The notes beneath the pieces were generated by a model, which saw only the letters and a list, made by a program, of their open reading frames with translations, searched no databases and was not told the DNA's origin. From CBDHEY01 sp965262305 (lineage in GTDB: Bacteria > Pseudomonadota > Gammaproteobacteria > Pseudomonadales > Cellvibrionaceae): DNA of 64,000 nucleotides. The stretch spans positions 1,550,001 through 1,614,000 of the forward strand of contig CBDHEY010000002.1 in assembly GCA_965262305.1 (NCBI GenBank), read 5' to 3'. This document shows, in pieces, positions 1 to 9,111 of this stretch. Position numbers and translations under genes: made by a program. Numbering within the stretch: the first letter of the stretch is position 1; each line of letters opens with the position of its first letter.

Positions 1-60
1 GTTATATATGCTTATAAAGGATATAAAAAGAATTCTATTTAGCTGTGGTAAAAAATAGAG

Positions 61-1740
61 TTGGAGATAAAAAGTTTGTTTAGATTTGCTATGCCAAAAT
101 CAGTTTTAGTTGGCTGGAATTTGCTAGATAGTAAGGATCGCCTATTATTTTCCACCGTGGCTTTTTTTGGAGTAATGTTGGCAGCAAGCGATGCCGTTGT
201 CATACTTGGTATTCAGAAAGCTCTGGTTGAATATCAGCAGTCCGAATCTAGCGAGCAGCAGCTTATGAGCCTATTGAAAGGGTATGCGATATTTCTTGGC
301 GCTGTTCTTTTAGCAAAAAATATTGCTTCAATAGTTTTTCATTACTATAAAAATACTTTCTTACATGGCTTACAAAAAAAAATATCTTGTCGGGTGTTTT
401 GGGAAGTAATCAGTCCCAATAATCAGTATATGAAAAAGCTTGATGATGGGAAGAAAATTTCCTATTCAATTATGGAGCCATTGCAGGTTGTTCTAAATGT
501 ATTTACTCCTTTTATTAATGCTATATCTGAGATGGCGACGATGCTTTTTGTCATCGGTATATTGCTTTATTCGCACTCAATAAAAACGCTCGCGGTGATT
601 GGTATTCTAGGCACCATCGTGGGAGGTTATAGTTATTTCTCGAAAGTTTGGATCGAAAGATCTGGTGTTCGAAGGAAAAAGGCTGATGCATTAAGGTCTG
701 AGTGGGTTAGTTCAATTTTAAAGGATTGCCTTCAGGTAGTTTCTTTAGGTGTAGAACGAAAAATCATAGACAAATTTTCGTCTCCGACTTTAGAGTCCAG
801 TACGATGATAAGGAATAAGGCATTCGCTACAGATATTGCCAAAAACGTGATAGAACTTTCAGTCCTAGTGGCTTTTGCTTGCATTGCGGTAATCGCTTTG
901 CTGACAGAAGACTCTGGTTTTGTAGTTTTTCTAGGGGTTTTTGGATTTGCTGCATATAGATTGATGCCTTCGTTGAATCGCTTGCTAGTATGTTTTCAGA
1001 GTATGCGATATGGCTTAGGAAGTGTACAGGAAATTGCGAGTATTCTAGAGGCCTCCAGTGAACAGATAGTTGAGGGGCTTTTGGAAGAGGGGGCGTCTAT
1101 TGAAAAGATTGATGTAGAAATTGACAAATTAGTTGGAAGAGATTCTCACGTTCTTATTCAGAATAAAAAAATTAAACTCGTGCGCGGCAATCTCATTGTG
1201 TTGAAAGGACCCAGTGGTATAGGAAAGTCTTCATTGGTGGAGGTTATGCTGATGGGAGCCGCTGGTCTTAAGATAAGGCTTGATGGTACTGAGGTGCCAG
1301 GACTACTTTCCGTACCCGGTTTGGCTGTCTCCTGCGGGCAGGTCCCAATAGTTTTTCCAACAGATTTTTTTCAAAATGTTTCTGTAAGTGACCGATATAA
1401 TGCCTCCATCAAAGACAAACTAGTCGAGATGCTTTTTGGCGGTGATTCTCAGACTTTAACACAAAGGTTACTCGCAGGAGATCCTCAAGGTTCAGGTTCG
1501 GGTGTGTTGAGCTGGAACAGTATGTCTGGTGGGCAACGCACTAGAATTAATTTGATCAGATGTTTGAGTGCTGATAGGGACGTAATTTTTTTGGATGAAC
1601 CGACTGGAGGGTTGGATCCTGAGCTCTCAATCTGCCTCGCCAAATTTTTAAATGAATACAAAGCAGGCAAGATTATTTTTGTTGTAACGCATGATTCTTA
1701 TTTCGATGAGTTTGCTAACCAACTTATTAATTTGTCTTAA
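61..1740 (+). CDS. Half-size ABC exporter (fused membrane and ATPase domains)
   Basis: Inner-membrane ABC transporter of exporter type, 559 residues: about 340 residues with hydrophobic membrane segments, then a nucleotide-binding domain. Seen in sequence: Walker A GPSGIGKSS at about residues 383-391, signature SGGQ at 489-492, Walker B IFLDEP with D512-E513, and the H-loop histidine at 544. It probably works as a homodimer. It heads a string of glycosyltransferase genes, and no Wzx-type flippase is visible in the window, so it may flip or export a glycan-linked lipid as PglK/MsbA-type proteins do; that role is inference. The start is a TTG at 61; the next in-frame ATG is at 91 and neither has a strong ribosome-binding site, so the start is uncertain. 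Confidence 0.85.
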   Translation: MEIKSLFRFAMPKSVLVGWNLLDSKDRLLFSTVAFFGVMLAASDAVVILGIQKALVEYQQSESSEQQLMSLLKGYAIFLGAVLLAKNIASIVFHYYKNTFLHGLQKKISCRVFWEVISPNNQYMKKLDDGKKISYSIMEPLQVVLNVFTPFINAISEMATMLFVIGILLYSHSIKTLAVIGILGTIVGGYSYFSKVWIERSGVRRKKADALRSEWVSSILKDCLQVVSLGVERKIIDKFSSPTLESSTMIRNKAFATDIAKNVIELSVLVAFACIAVIALLTEDSGFVVFLGVFGFAAYRLMPSLNRLLVCFQSMRYGLGSVQEIASILEASSEQIVEGLLEEGASIEKIDVEIDKLVGRDSHVLIQNKKIKLVRGNLIVLKGPSGIGKSSLVEVMLMGAAGLKIRLDGTEVPGLLSVPGLAVSCGQVPIVFPTDFFQNVSVSDRYNASIKDKLVEMLFGGDSQTLTQRLLAGDPQGSGSGVLSWNSMSGGQRTRINLIRCLSADRDVIFLDEPTGGLDPELSICLAKFLNEYKAGKIIFVVTHDSYFDEFANQLINLS

Positions 1741-1755
1741 TTTAGAGAACGCAAA

Positions 1756-2532
1756 ATGAAATCCGAAGAAAAATTAGAGCGGTATGTAGATGATTGGTTG
1801 CCAGGCGCTATGTTTCCAAGCGAGGTATGGTGGTTATACAGAAATATTTTAGAATCAGGCGCGGAAATTCTGATTGAGTGTGGAAGGCAAGATGGTTTTA
1901 GTACTCGATTACTTGGTGAAGTTTTAAAGGGCACTAACGTTCATATATACTCCATTGACTTTGACGAAGATAAGGAAAGGCTAAAGAGTGTTAAGGAAAT
2001 GCTGTCTAGCTACAAGGTGACTTGCGTCTCCGGTGATATTCATAAAAGGGTGCCAGAGCTGCTTAGAGAACATCGCGATAAGAGAATAGCTGTTGTTCAG
2101 GATGGTCCAAAAGGTTGGGAGGGGATGTGTACTTTGCTTGCCTGTATTTATGATCACAAAATCGTGCTTTGTGCTCAGCATAATTTGCATAAAGGTCATC
2201 GCTCTCGCGAGTTTTTTCAGCTAATTTCAAATGGGCCAACCTTTTTGGAATATAGCGATAACAAAGATATTATAGGTTTGAGAAATAAGGAAATGACTCG
2301 TTTAATTGATAAAAATTCAAACAGAGAATTGAACCATTCTTCTTTGGGTATCTTTAAACTGGAAGATCATAACAAGACTCAAGTTATACAGAATATAGAA
2401 TCTTTAAAGACTTGGGTAGGTGTTTGGGATCCAGCTGAGGCGGCCAAGGCATGGAAGGGAAATGATTTTGGCTATGTATCAAATCTTCGTGCTAAACAGC
2501 GTTACAGTTTATATAGATTTAAAAAGCGATGA
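1756..2532 (+). CDS. Rossmann-fold, methyltransferase-like protein in the glycan cluster
   Basis: 258 residues, probably cytoplasmic. The N-terminal half reads as a class I SAM-methyltransferase or cephalosporin-hydroxylase-like Rossmann fold. A motif-I-like strand-loop ECGRQDGFST lies at about residues 41-50 and is followed by a strand ending in an acidic residue (YSIDFDED). The glycine-rich loop is degenerate, so binding of S-adenosylmethionine is not assured. The ATG at 1756 follows the ABC gene by 15 bases, and the 3' end overlaps the next glycosyltransferase by four bases, so it is part of the operon. It may modify a sugar or a lipid-linked intermediate, but the substrate cannot be told from sequence. 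Confidence 0.6.
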   Translation: MKSEEKLERYVDDWLPGAMFPSEVWWLYRNILESGAEILIECGRQDGFSTRLLGEVLKGTNVHIYSIDFDEDKERLKSVKEMLSSYKVTCVSGDIHKRVPELLREHRDKRIAVVQDGPKGWEGMCTLLACIYDHKIVLCAQHNLHKGHRSREFFQLISNGPTFLEYSDNKDIIGLRNKEMTRLIDKNSNRELNHSSLGIFKLEDHNKTQVIQNIESLKTWVGVWDPAEAAKAWKGNDFGYVSNLRAKQRYSLYRFKKR

Positions 2533-3680
2533 ATAGGAAGGTTGGCCTGATTCTAAAGCATTGTGTCGGCGATGATGCTTTTCCTTTAGTCGGAGGGGCA
2601 GAGAAAGCACCGTTCAGAGTGCTTAAGTATTTAAACTTGCATGAAGCCGTTGATGTTAAAGAAGTGATATCTTTTGAAGGAGAGCTGGTTTCTGGTGAGT
2701 CATACCGGCACTCTTTAATTTCAAGCCGGTTGAAACTTTATCTAAAAACTATCTGGCAAAATTTATTTGCTTTCAGATCTGTTTCAAGGATGTTTAAAAC
2801 TTGCGACGTGGTTCAATGCCATCACCCCCACTTTGGACTTTCTGCTGCGATTTTAAAAAAAATTGCCTTCCCTAAAAAAACATTTATCGTGAAAGCTCAC
2901 GGTACCGCTCTCCCGGAACTCTCGGCTAATGCATATACGGGGTGGAAGCAAGCAATACTATACGCTAACTCTGTTGTTCACCTATGGCACGACCGCTTTG
3001 TCCTTTTTTCTGCTGATGTCGTGGTTTGCAGTTCGCATTTTCAGGAAAGAGAGATGGTTTCTCTTTATCGTGTTAACCCAGAGAAGTTAAAAACGATTTA
3101 CAACGGATATGATGAAAAGTTTTTCTACAGCGTCAGTAAAAAAGAAAAAGGCAAGGAGATTTGCTTTGCTTTTTGCGGTAGGGTGGTGCCGAAAAAGGGA
3201 GCTATGTACGCGATCGCCCTGGTCGAGAACCTTAGGGAATTAGGTATTAACTGTAGTATAGATCTGGTCTTAGGGCGAAGGAGGAAAGTGGAAGACAAGG
3301 GGACATGGAAGGAGCTCGAAAACATTGGGGAAATTGATTCGAAGTTTGTCCGATATCATTTTGATCTTGATGAATATGATCTCGGTGAATTATTTCGTCG
3401 TTGCGATATAGGATTGGTGACATCCAAAGGGTATGAGTCAATACCTAGTGTAATTTACGAAATGAAGGCTTCGGGGTTAGCTGTATTTGCAACCTATTTA
3501 TGGGGGATTCCTGAAGTGTTATCTGAAAGATTTTCTCTTACTAGAAATATTGATGAAGATGTTAAAAAAATAGTCAGTTTTATTCATGAGGCTGATTTTA
3601 GTGTCGAAGCTCAGTCGGATTCGGTAGAGCGCTATTCGTATAAGTCCTTGGTAGAAAAATATTTGGAATTGTATAAGTGA
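2529..3680 (+). CDS. GT4-family glycosyltransferase
   Basis: 383 residues, GT-B fold retaining glycosyltransferase of family GT4. The C-terminal nucleotide-sugar-binding half shows FCGRVVPKKGAMYAIALVE at about residue 217 onward and the E-x7-E motif ESIPSVIYE near residue 302, followed by the SGLAVFAT strand. The N-terminal half carries a KAHGT segment typical of acceptor-side loops. It starts with ATG overlapping the preceding stop by four bases, and its own stop overlaps the next GTG start, indicating translational coupling. Likely role: adding one sugar to an undecaprenyl-linked repeat unit. Donor and linkage are unknown. Confidence 0.85.
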   Translation: MNRKVGLILKHCVGDDAFPLVGGAEKAPFRVLKYLNLHEAVDVKEVISFEGELVSGESYRHSLISSRLKLYLKTIWQNLFAFRSVSRMFKTCDVVQCHHPHFGLSAAILKKIAFPKKTFIVKAHGTALPELSANAYTGWKQAILYANSVVHLWHDRFVLFSADVVVCSSHFQEREMVSLYRVNPEKLKTIYNGYDEKFFYSVSKKEKGKEICFAFCGRVVPKKGAMYAIALVENLRELGINCSIDLVLGRRRKVEDKGTWKELENIGEIDSKFVRYHFDLDEYDLGELFRRCDIGLVTSKGYESIPSVIYEMKASGLAVFATYLWGIPEVLSERFSLTRNIDEDVKKIVSFIHEADFSVEAQSDSVERYSYKSLVEKYLELYK

Positions 3681-4951
3681 AAGAAATAAATGATATTGTT
3701 TTGTTGGATCTGTGGACTGATGCCAATAGAGGAGATAATTGTCTGCAGAGCGGACTGATTGGCATGGCTCGCCAGAAGTGGCCACATTCTAAGATTCGTG
3801 GCGTTTTTCGATTTGGTTTCAATGAATTTGAAAGCGCTATTCCAGAAGTCTCTGATACCATCGGGCAGCTTGATGAAGCGATCGGAGGTTTAAGACGAAC
3901 CTATTATAGTGCTGAGAATTTTGATAAGTTTAAGGGGCTTCAGCACGCTGTGGTGTCTCTTTATTCTTTTGTGGAAGTGGTACTGTTTCTTGCTTTATAT
4001 AAGTTAAAGCTGAAGGGGCTTATTCCTAGTAAACGTAGGAATGTCATTACGATGATTGCTGGAGCAGACCATGTTGTATGGAAAGGGAAGAATTTTCGGG
4101 ATTATGGTGGCATAGGCGGCGTTAAAAGGCAAAGTACTTTGCTGGTGGCAGGGGTAATAGCAATTACCTTGAATAAAAGTGTTTCTTGTCTTAATGCTTC
4201 GGTTTGGAATTTACGTTCGAAAGTTGAGCGAAAAATGATCAAATACATTTTTTCGAGGTGTAAGAATGTTTCTGTGCGAGACCGATCCTCGTTGGATAAT
4301 GTAAGAGAACTTGTGGACTCCTCTATCACCAATGTCTATTTTGCCCAGGATTTATCCTTTTACGACCTCTACCATCGACACCAGTGTTACAGTATTAAAG
4401 AGCGGGCTGGGGAGCCGAAGTACGATGTTGCCATTACTGTTACAGAGTGGGGTGGAGCTTCTCAGAAAGAACATTATGTCGACTTGCTTAAGTGCTTAGT
4501 AGCAAATTTAAAGGAGAATGGTTTTTCTAGATTTGTAGTTGTTCCGCAAGTGACAAGAGAAGCAGAGTCAAATTCATGGGCAGTGGACGAATTGAAAAAT
4601 TATTGTAGCGATAGCTTGGAAATAATTTCGGAAGAGCTATCGATTGAACGGTTATTGGCTATCTATAGCAAATCTCGTTTACTAATCGGTACCCGCATGC
4701 ATTCTTGTGTTTTTGCAGCCTCAGTAAATACTCCCTTTATTGGTATAGCCTACGATGCCGGCCCGAAATGGGACATCCTTTCTGAGTTTTGGCCGAGTGA
4801 ATTTGTTTATACTTACTCATCGCCCGAAAGCGAAGTTCTTAATGGTGTTATTAAATTACTGAGCTCTGATAGTGGAGACTTGCATGTTTCGGCTGACCAA
4901 TTTAAGAAACTTTCGGATGAAAGCTACTTTAATGTTGGTGGCATGAAATGA
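3677..4951 (+). CDS. Polysaccharide pyruvyl transferase family protein
   Basis: 424 residues. It has the layout of the polysaccharide pyruvyl transferase family (CsaB/WcaK type): an N-terminal segment with RGDNCLQSG, a middle with repeated Rossmann-like strands, and a C-terminal GTRMHSCVFAASVNTPFIGI segment with the arginine and histidine seen in this family. Members transfer pyruvate from phosphoenolpyruvate to a sugar as a ketal and so add a negative charge to surface glycans. The GTG start at 3677 overlaps the previous stop codon, and the stop overlaps the ATG of the next gene, both signs of coupling. Family assignment is good; the acceptor sugar is unknown. Confidence 0.8.
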   Translation: MKEINDIVLLDLWTDANRGDNCLQSGLIGMARQKWPHSKIRGVFRFGFNEFESAIPEVSDTIGQLDEAIGGLRRTYYSAENFDKFKGLQHAVVSLYSFVEVVLFLALYKLKLKGLIPSKRRNVITMIAGADHVVWKGKNFRDYGGIGGVKRQSTLLVAGVIAITLNKSVSCLNASVWNLRSKVERKMIKYIFSRCKNVSVRDRSSLDNVRELVDSSITNVYFAQDLSFYDLYHRHQCYSIKERAGEPKYDVAITVTEWGGASQKEHYVDLLKCLVANLKENGFSRFVVVPQVTREAESNSWAVDELKNYCSDSLEIISEELSIERLLAIYSKSRLLIGTRMHSCVFAASVNTPFIGIAYDAGPKWDILSEFWPSEFVYTYSSPESEVLNGVIKLLSSDSGDLHVSADQFKKLSDESYFNVGGMK

Positions 4952-6069
4952 AGAAGCTGGCATTTGTTATTCCAACTTATGAGGGTGGAGGAGCGGAGCG
5001 GGTGATGGTGAATATTGCATTGAATCTTTCCAAGGAGGGCTTATGCAAGGTTTATGTTGTTGGTCTTTTGGAGAGTGTTAACTCTTCTAAGGAGGGAGGT
5101 TTGATATATCTAGGGTTAGGAGCTGAGAGGGTTGCTCAAAGCTTTGGCAAATTAAAGAACTTCTTGAATTTGGAAAAACCCGATGCAGTGATAAGTACTT
5201 TAAAGCACGTAACCGCCTTGGTTTCCTTTTCAAAGATTTTCGCTCGTGCCAGGTTCCGGCACATATGCAGACTAGCGAACACCTATAGTTGTGAGTTAAT
5301 GGCGTTGTCTCCTTTTAAGAGGGGGATATACAAGTGTATGGTGCGACTGTCTGATAGATATATCGACTCATATATCGCAGTTTCGAAGGGAGTTAAGGAC
5401 GACTTAATTGGCATAGTTGGTAAAAGCGCGAGTAAGATCACTGTAATCAAAAACCCAATAGATATTCAGTTAGTCAACAAGAAATCTATCGAGACTATAG
5501 AGAAGCTGCCGATCAAACATAATAAGTGGATTCTAGCTGTTGGCCGCTTGGCTCCTCAAAAGAATTATCCTTTGCTTATTAACGCTTTTAGAAAGGTTAG
5601 AGAGAGTATTAATGTAGGCTTAATCATATTAGGTGACGGGCCACAGAAAGAATATTTACAGAGTCAGATAGCTGAAGCTGGGCTCGAAGACTCTGTTTAT
5701 CTTGGAGGGTACGTAAAAAACCCCTATCCATATTATAAGATGTCAGATTTATTTGTTTTGAGCTCAAATTATGAGGGCTATCCGAATGTCCTAGTCGAAG
5801 CAATCGCTCTGAATCTCCCTTTTATATCTGCAGACTGCCCCTCTGGCCCGCGAGAGATATGTGAGGAGATTGGTGGTTGCGATAAATATATGCTTGTTCC
5901 GATGGACGACAGTGAACAACTGGCAAAGAATATCATCCAGGTTTTGGCTATGAGTCCTGGAGAGACTGTGTATGGTAAGAGAGCAAGCTTTCTAGAGTCG
6001 TATGATATTCGCGTGGTAGCAGATAAATATTGGAGGGTTGCTGAAGGTGAAGCGAGTTTATCTAGCTAA
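4948..6069 (+). CDS. GT4-family glycosyltransferase
   Basis: 373 residues, GT-B glycosyltransferase of family GT4, close in style to N-acetylgalactosamine or glucosyl transferases of O-antigen clusters. Visible marks are the N-terminal glycine-rich loop PTYEGGGAERVMVNIA, which is typical of GT4, the phosphate-binding strand AVGRLAPQKNYPLLINAFRK near residue 190, and the E-x7-E motif EGYPNVLVE near residue 275. The ATG overlaps the preceding stop by four bases. The last 23 bases overlap the proposed GTG start of the next gene. It is probably a cytoplasmic, membrane-associated enzyme acting on a lipid-linked oligosaccharide. Confidence 0.87.
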   Translation: MKKLAFVIPTYEGGGAERVMVNIALNLSKEGLCKVYVVGLLESVNSSKEGGLIYLGLGAERVAQSFGKLKNFLNLEKPDAVISTLKHVTALVSFSKIFARARFRHICRLANTYSCELMALSPFKRGIYKCMVRLSDRYIDSYIAVSKGVKDDLIGIVGKSASKITVIKNPIDIQLVNKKSIETIEKLPIKHNKWILAVGRLAPQKNYPLLINAFRKVRESINVGLIILGDGPQKEYLQSQIAEAGLEDSVYLGGYVKNPYPYYKMSDLFVLSSNYEGYPNVLVEAIALNLPFISADCPSGPREICEEIGGCDKYMLVPMDDSEQLAKNIIQVLAMSPGETVYGKRASFLESYDIRVVADKYWRVAEGEASLSS

Positions 6070-7036
6070 TTTCGGCTCAAACGGTGAAATTAATGGACAA
6101 GTTCAGAAGAGTCGTTCGGTGTTTAAGCTGTTGTCACGCACAAATGAGCTGGGGAAGATAGATGTCAGTCGAGGAACAAAAAAAATATTTGAAGTTCATA
6201 GGTATTGGAAGTCTGACTATACAATTGATGTCTCTCTTGGAGACAAAGGTATTCAGGTATTTTTATTGTTAGCGGCTATTTTTCGTCTAGTATTTAGAGT
6301 TAAACCAACAATAAATTACTTTGTGGTTGGTGGTTGGCTTGGGGCAAAAGTCACGTCCAGTTTCCTGTTGAAAACGTTGCTACCACTTATAGATCATATC
6401 TACGTCGAAACAGAGACGCTAAAGGCGGAGCTGGATTCTCTAGGGTTGAACTCGGAAATTTTGGTGAATTTCAGGTTTGATTCTCCAAGATCTCATAAAG
6501 CTTATCAAGATGATACGTGTATCAAATTAGTTTTTTGCTCTCGTGTGCGGCGTGATAAAGGAGTTTTTGTTGCCATCGATTTATTGAAGGAGCTAAATAA
6601 GCGTGGTGTTTCTGCAACTTTGGACATATATGGCCCGGTCGATGATAATATTTCCAGTGAATTTGAGAAATCTTGTTTAGATCGAGCGGTCGAATATAGA
6701 GGGGTCTATGAGAATGAGCAGCAGGCAATTGATATATTATCGCGTTTTGATTTTTTAGTGTTTCCATCGAGCTACCCCGGTGAGTGTATGCCTGGGATTT
6801 TAGTAGAGTCTTTTTGCGCAGGAACTCCGATTTTGGCAACGGACTGGAAGTCTAATTCTGAAATCGTTGAGGACGGTACAAATGGCTTTGTTGCGAAGCT
6901 CGATTGCTATGTCGAGTATATGTTTGAAAAAATTAACGCTTTGAACGCTGTCTCCTATCAGAGTCTATCGAAACATTCAATTGAAAATTATAAGCATCGC
7001 TATCATGTTGATGCTATAAGTCTGCAATATGCATGA
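6047..7036 (+). CDS. GT4-like glycosyltransferase
   Basis: About 329 residues from a GTG at 6047. A GGAGGG sequence at 6032-6037 sits nine bases upstream, which favours this start over a TTG at 6038 that lies only one base after it. The C-terminal half has FCSRVRRDKGVFVAIDLLKE, a GPVDD loop, and PGECMPGILVESFCAGTPI, a GT4-like donor-binding region whose second glutamate lies in ILVESF. The N-terminal half is less typical and the protein is short for the family, so the donor is unclear. It overlaps the upstream gene by 23 bases and its stop overlaps the next ATG, so it belongs to the same operon. Confidence 0.75.
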   Translation: MKRVYLANFGSNGEINGQVQKSRSVFKLLSRTNELGKIDVSRGTKKIFEVHRYWKSDYTIDVSLGDKGIQVFLLLAAIFRLVFRVKPTINYFVVGGWLGAKVTSSFLLKTLLPLIDHIYVETETLKAELDSLGLNSEILVNFRFDSPRSHKAYQDDTCIKLVFCSRVRRDKGVFVAIDLLKELNKRGVSATLDIYGPVDDNISSEFEKSCLDRAVEYRGVYENEQQAIDILSRFDFLVFPSSYPGECMPGILVESFCAGTPILATDWKSNSEIVEDGTNGFVAKLDCYVEYMFEKINALNAVSYQSLSKHSIENYKHRYHVDAISLQYA

Positions 7037-8271
7037 GGATCGTGGCCAATTACAAGTTGTTGTTGCTTAAAACGGGGATCCTTTTTCTCATACTCTTTCC
7101 TTTGGTCATAAGTGGCTCTCCCTCACTAGGCAACATGATATGGGTTGTTCTTTCTGCCTTTTTCTGCGTGTTTTGGCTCTTTATAGACGAGGGAGGCAAA
7201 ATGCGTTTGAATCTTGCCTTATTTTCAATTGCTTTACTTTTATCGACATTGTCCGGCATATCTGTTTTGTCAGGAGATGAACATGGCGCGCGTGCTATGG
7301 CAGAACTTGTCAGGCCTTTTGCCTTTTTTTGCTACTTCATGCTAGGCCAGCGGTTGGTTAAGTGTTACCAGTATCAGTTAGATGTTCTTTTGGGGTCATT
7401 CACGAACTTTTTCATCATATGGGGACTGTTAACTGTGGTTGTGTCTTTCGTGTTTAGTGATTTATTTGATGACTTCGAATTGATGTATGGAAAGATTGAT
7501 AATGTGGTAAGTACTAGGTTATTCGCTCCATTTGTCAACCCCTATGATATGGCGCTGGCTTATATCCTTCCTTTGTCGTTATGCTTCCTGTTAGGGAAGT
7601 ATATTCGTGTCGTTTTACTTGTAGCGATTGTTGTTGCTACGCAAAGTCGAACAGGTTTGCTGTTGGCGTCGTTTGCTATGTTTATTTTGTGTTTTCGTGG
7701 CCTACGGATACATCTTAGTGGGGTGGTGTTTTTATTCTCCTTATTGGTTAGTAGTGTGCTGTTTATTATTTTTTCAGGTATCCTGGAGCTGCTTAAGGAT
7801 TACTATCTGGTGGTGAATACGCTGGGGTTGATAGATGGCTCTTCGACATCACTGTCTAAGAGGATTGGCCAATATGATCTTTTGGGTTCGGTTAAGATTC
7901 TTGGTGAAGGGGTAATTCAGTCTGAGGATGTGATAATTGAAAATGGATATTTATTCGAAATGATCAAGCTCGGATTCCTTTCTGTGGTTAGTTTACTCTT
8001 TTATTATGCTATTCCACTTGTTATGGCCGTTTTGGTGTTTTTCTTTAGAGAAATAAATAACCTGAGAATCGCTGTCTCTGTATTTGTTATTTGCTTCATC
8101 GTTGGCTCGATGAGTAACGTTTTTATCTATCAATCCAAATTGTCATTGCTCTATTGGGCTTCAGTTGGGGCTCTATATCACTGGACGATTAGCTTTATTT
8201 TGCCGAATTATGATGTTGGTGGCGTGTTGCGCAGCAAGCAGTTTGTTGTTGAAGCTCGATCCACATGTTAG
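7033..8271 (+). CDS. O-antigen/exopolysaccharide polymerase-like membrane protein
   Basis: 412 residues with about ten or more hydrophobic helices spread over the whole length, and a longer polar stretch near residues 255-305 that would be a periplasmic loop. This is the plan of Wzy polymerases and O-antigen ligases. An SRTGLLLA segment near residue 202 matches the short arginine-containing motif often seen in the Wzy/WaaL family. It would join lipid-linked repeat units in the periplasm. Wzy proteins share little sequence, so the call rests on topology and on its place at the end of a glycosyltransferase operon. The ATG overlaps the preceding stop. Confidence 0.7.
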   Translation: MRIVANYKLLLLKTGILFLILFPLVISGSPSLGNMIWVVLSAFFCVFWLFIDEGGKMRLNLALFSIALLLSTLSGISVLSGDEHGARAMAELVRPFAFFCYFMLGQRLVKCYQYQLDVLLGSFTNFFIIWGLLTVVVSFVFSDLFDDFELMYGKIDNVVSTRLFAPFVNPYDMALAYILPLSLCFLLGKYIRVVLLVAIVVATQSRTGLLLASFAMFILCFRGLRIHLSGVVFLFSLLVSSVLFIIFSGILELLKDYYLVVNTLGLIDGSSTSLSKRIGQYDLLGSVKILGEGVIQSEDVIIENGYLFEMIKLGFLSVVSLLFYYAIPLVMAVLVFFFREINNLRIAVSVFVICFIVGSMSNVFIYQSKLSLLYWASVGALYHWTISFILPNYDVGGVLRSKQFVVEARSTC

Positions 8272-8381
8272 TTTAAAAAAAGTAACACATTCAGTGATAA
8301 AAAAGGACATCCATAATACTGACAATTCTTTTGAAATCACTTAATTTTCGCGACTACTAAAAATTTAATGGCGCTAATGAG

Positions 8382-8659
8382 ATGAAAAAAGACTTGGATT
8401 GGGCCAACCTTTTTGAGCCGAATAAAGCAACTGCCCTGATGCTCGCAAAAAGAGAGATAAGCGCATTGGTGCGCGATGCGGCGCAGCTTGAAGGAATTAA
8501 CTTTACCTTGCCTGAAATTCAAACCTTACTTGATGGTATGGTCACAAGCTCTGTGATCAGCAAATCGCGACGAATCAGGCAGACGCGTGGCGTTTTTTAT
8601 TTGAGCTTATTCAGTCGGGCACCTCTGAGGTTTCTCTGAAAGTTTCATGTGAAATACAT
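8382..8659 (+). pseudogene. Decayed 5' fragment of a Fic-family gene
   Basis: From ATG 8382 the frame reads LFEPNKATALMLAKREISAL and then EGINFTLPEIQTLLDG. This is the N-terminal region I recognise from Fic-family (AMP-transferase) proteins. At about 8536 the reading moves to another frame, which continues the same family sequence (HKLCDQQIATNQADAWRFLF, then SLKVSCEIH) until a stop at 8660. The junction looks like a small deletion in the loop after LLDG. The Fic core motif HPFxxGNGR is absent, so the piece is a nonfunctional remnant of about 90 codons. What follows to 8780 shows no clear continuation. The Fic assignment is from memory of the family and not from a search. Confidence 0.6.
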
Positions 8660-8780
8660 TAAAAACAGGGAGAGAAGCAGGCTCGTCAAGTGTATTTGTG
8701 TTAAAAGCCGGTGAAAGTGGTATCGCCCCGAATAACCGCTGAAGTGTTGAAAGTGTCAGGCCTTCTGAACTATTCATCTT
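8660..8780. other. Unassigned spacer between the Fic and fcl remnants
   Basis: About 120 bases joining the two gene relics. Every forward frame is broken by stops. A short open stretch with VFVLKAGESGIAP (around 8695-8735) may be further decayed Fic sequence but is too poor to claim. No inverted terminal repeats or transposase codons are visible. The junction with the fcl remnant is abrupt at about 8780. Confidence 0.4.
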
Positions 8781-8965
8781 GCGGATTTTATCTACGAAAA
8801 CCTGATGATAGAGTACAATATTGTTCATTCTGCACACATTGCAGGCGTTCAAAAGTTGTCGTTTTGGGTCTTCCTATATCTATCCAAAATTGGCTGAACA
8901 GCCGATGGCTGAGTCCTCGTTACTAACGGGTGTGCTTGCACCCACGAATGAGCCGTATGCCGTAA
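8781..8965 (+). pseudogene. fcl: Remnant of a second GDP-L-fucose synthase gene (fcl fragment)
   Basis: Bases 8781-8858 read ADFIYENLMIEYNIVHSAHI and on to GVQKL. After a frame break at about 8859-8868 the other frame reads IYPKLAEQPMAESSLLTG and APTNEPYAV. Both pieces align in order with residues 79-140 of the intact Fcl encoded at 10232-11203 (AEFIYQNLMIE, IYPKLAQQPMSES, NEPYA). The fragment has lost both ends and the frame. Many codons differ from the intact copy, so it is not a recent local duplication. More likely it is the relic of a replaced or transferred fcl. Confidence 0.8.
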
Positions 8966-9111
8966 AATAAATAATTCGGTTACGGAGTTTCCCGTAACAC
9001 TTAAATTCTGTAATAAATCTTTAGAATACTGAGTTTAGAATATGGCCCCATTTTCATTATTGTTCAATAATTTAAGTTTAGGCTCATTTTAAGTAATTGT
9101 AGGAGAGTTTT

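Noticed and set aside
1..42. C-terminal end of an upstream gene
   Set aside because: One frame is open from base 1 to a stop at 40-42, but two of three frames are open over so short a length, so this cannot be supported.
8607..8852. Minus-strand ORF of 81 codons in the relic region
   Set aside because: It runs across both relics in antisense, has no ribosome-binding site and matches nothing I know; the forward-strand relics explain the sequence.
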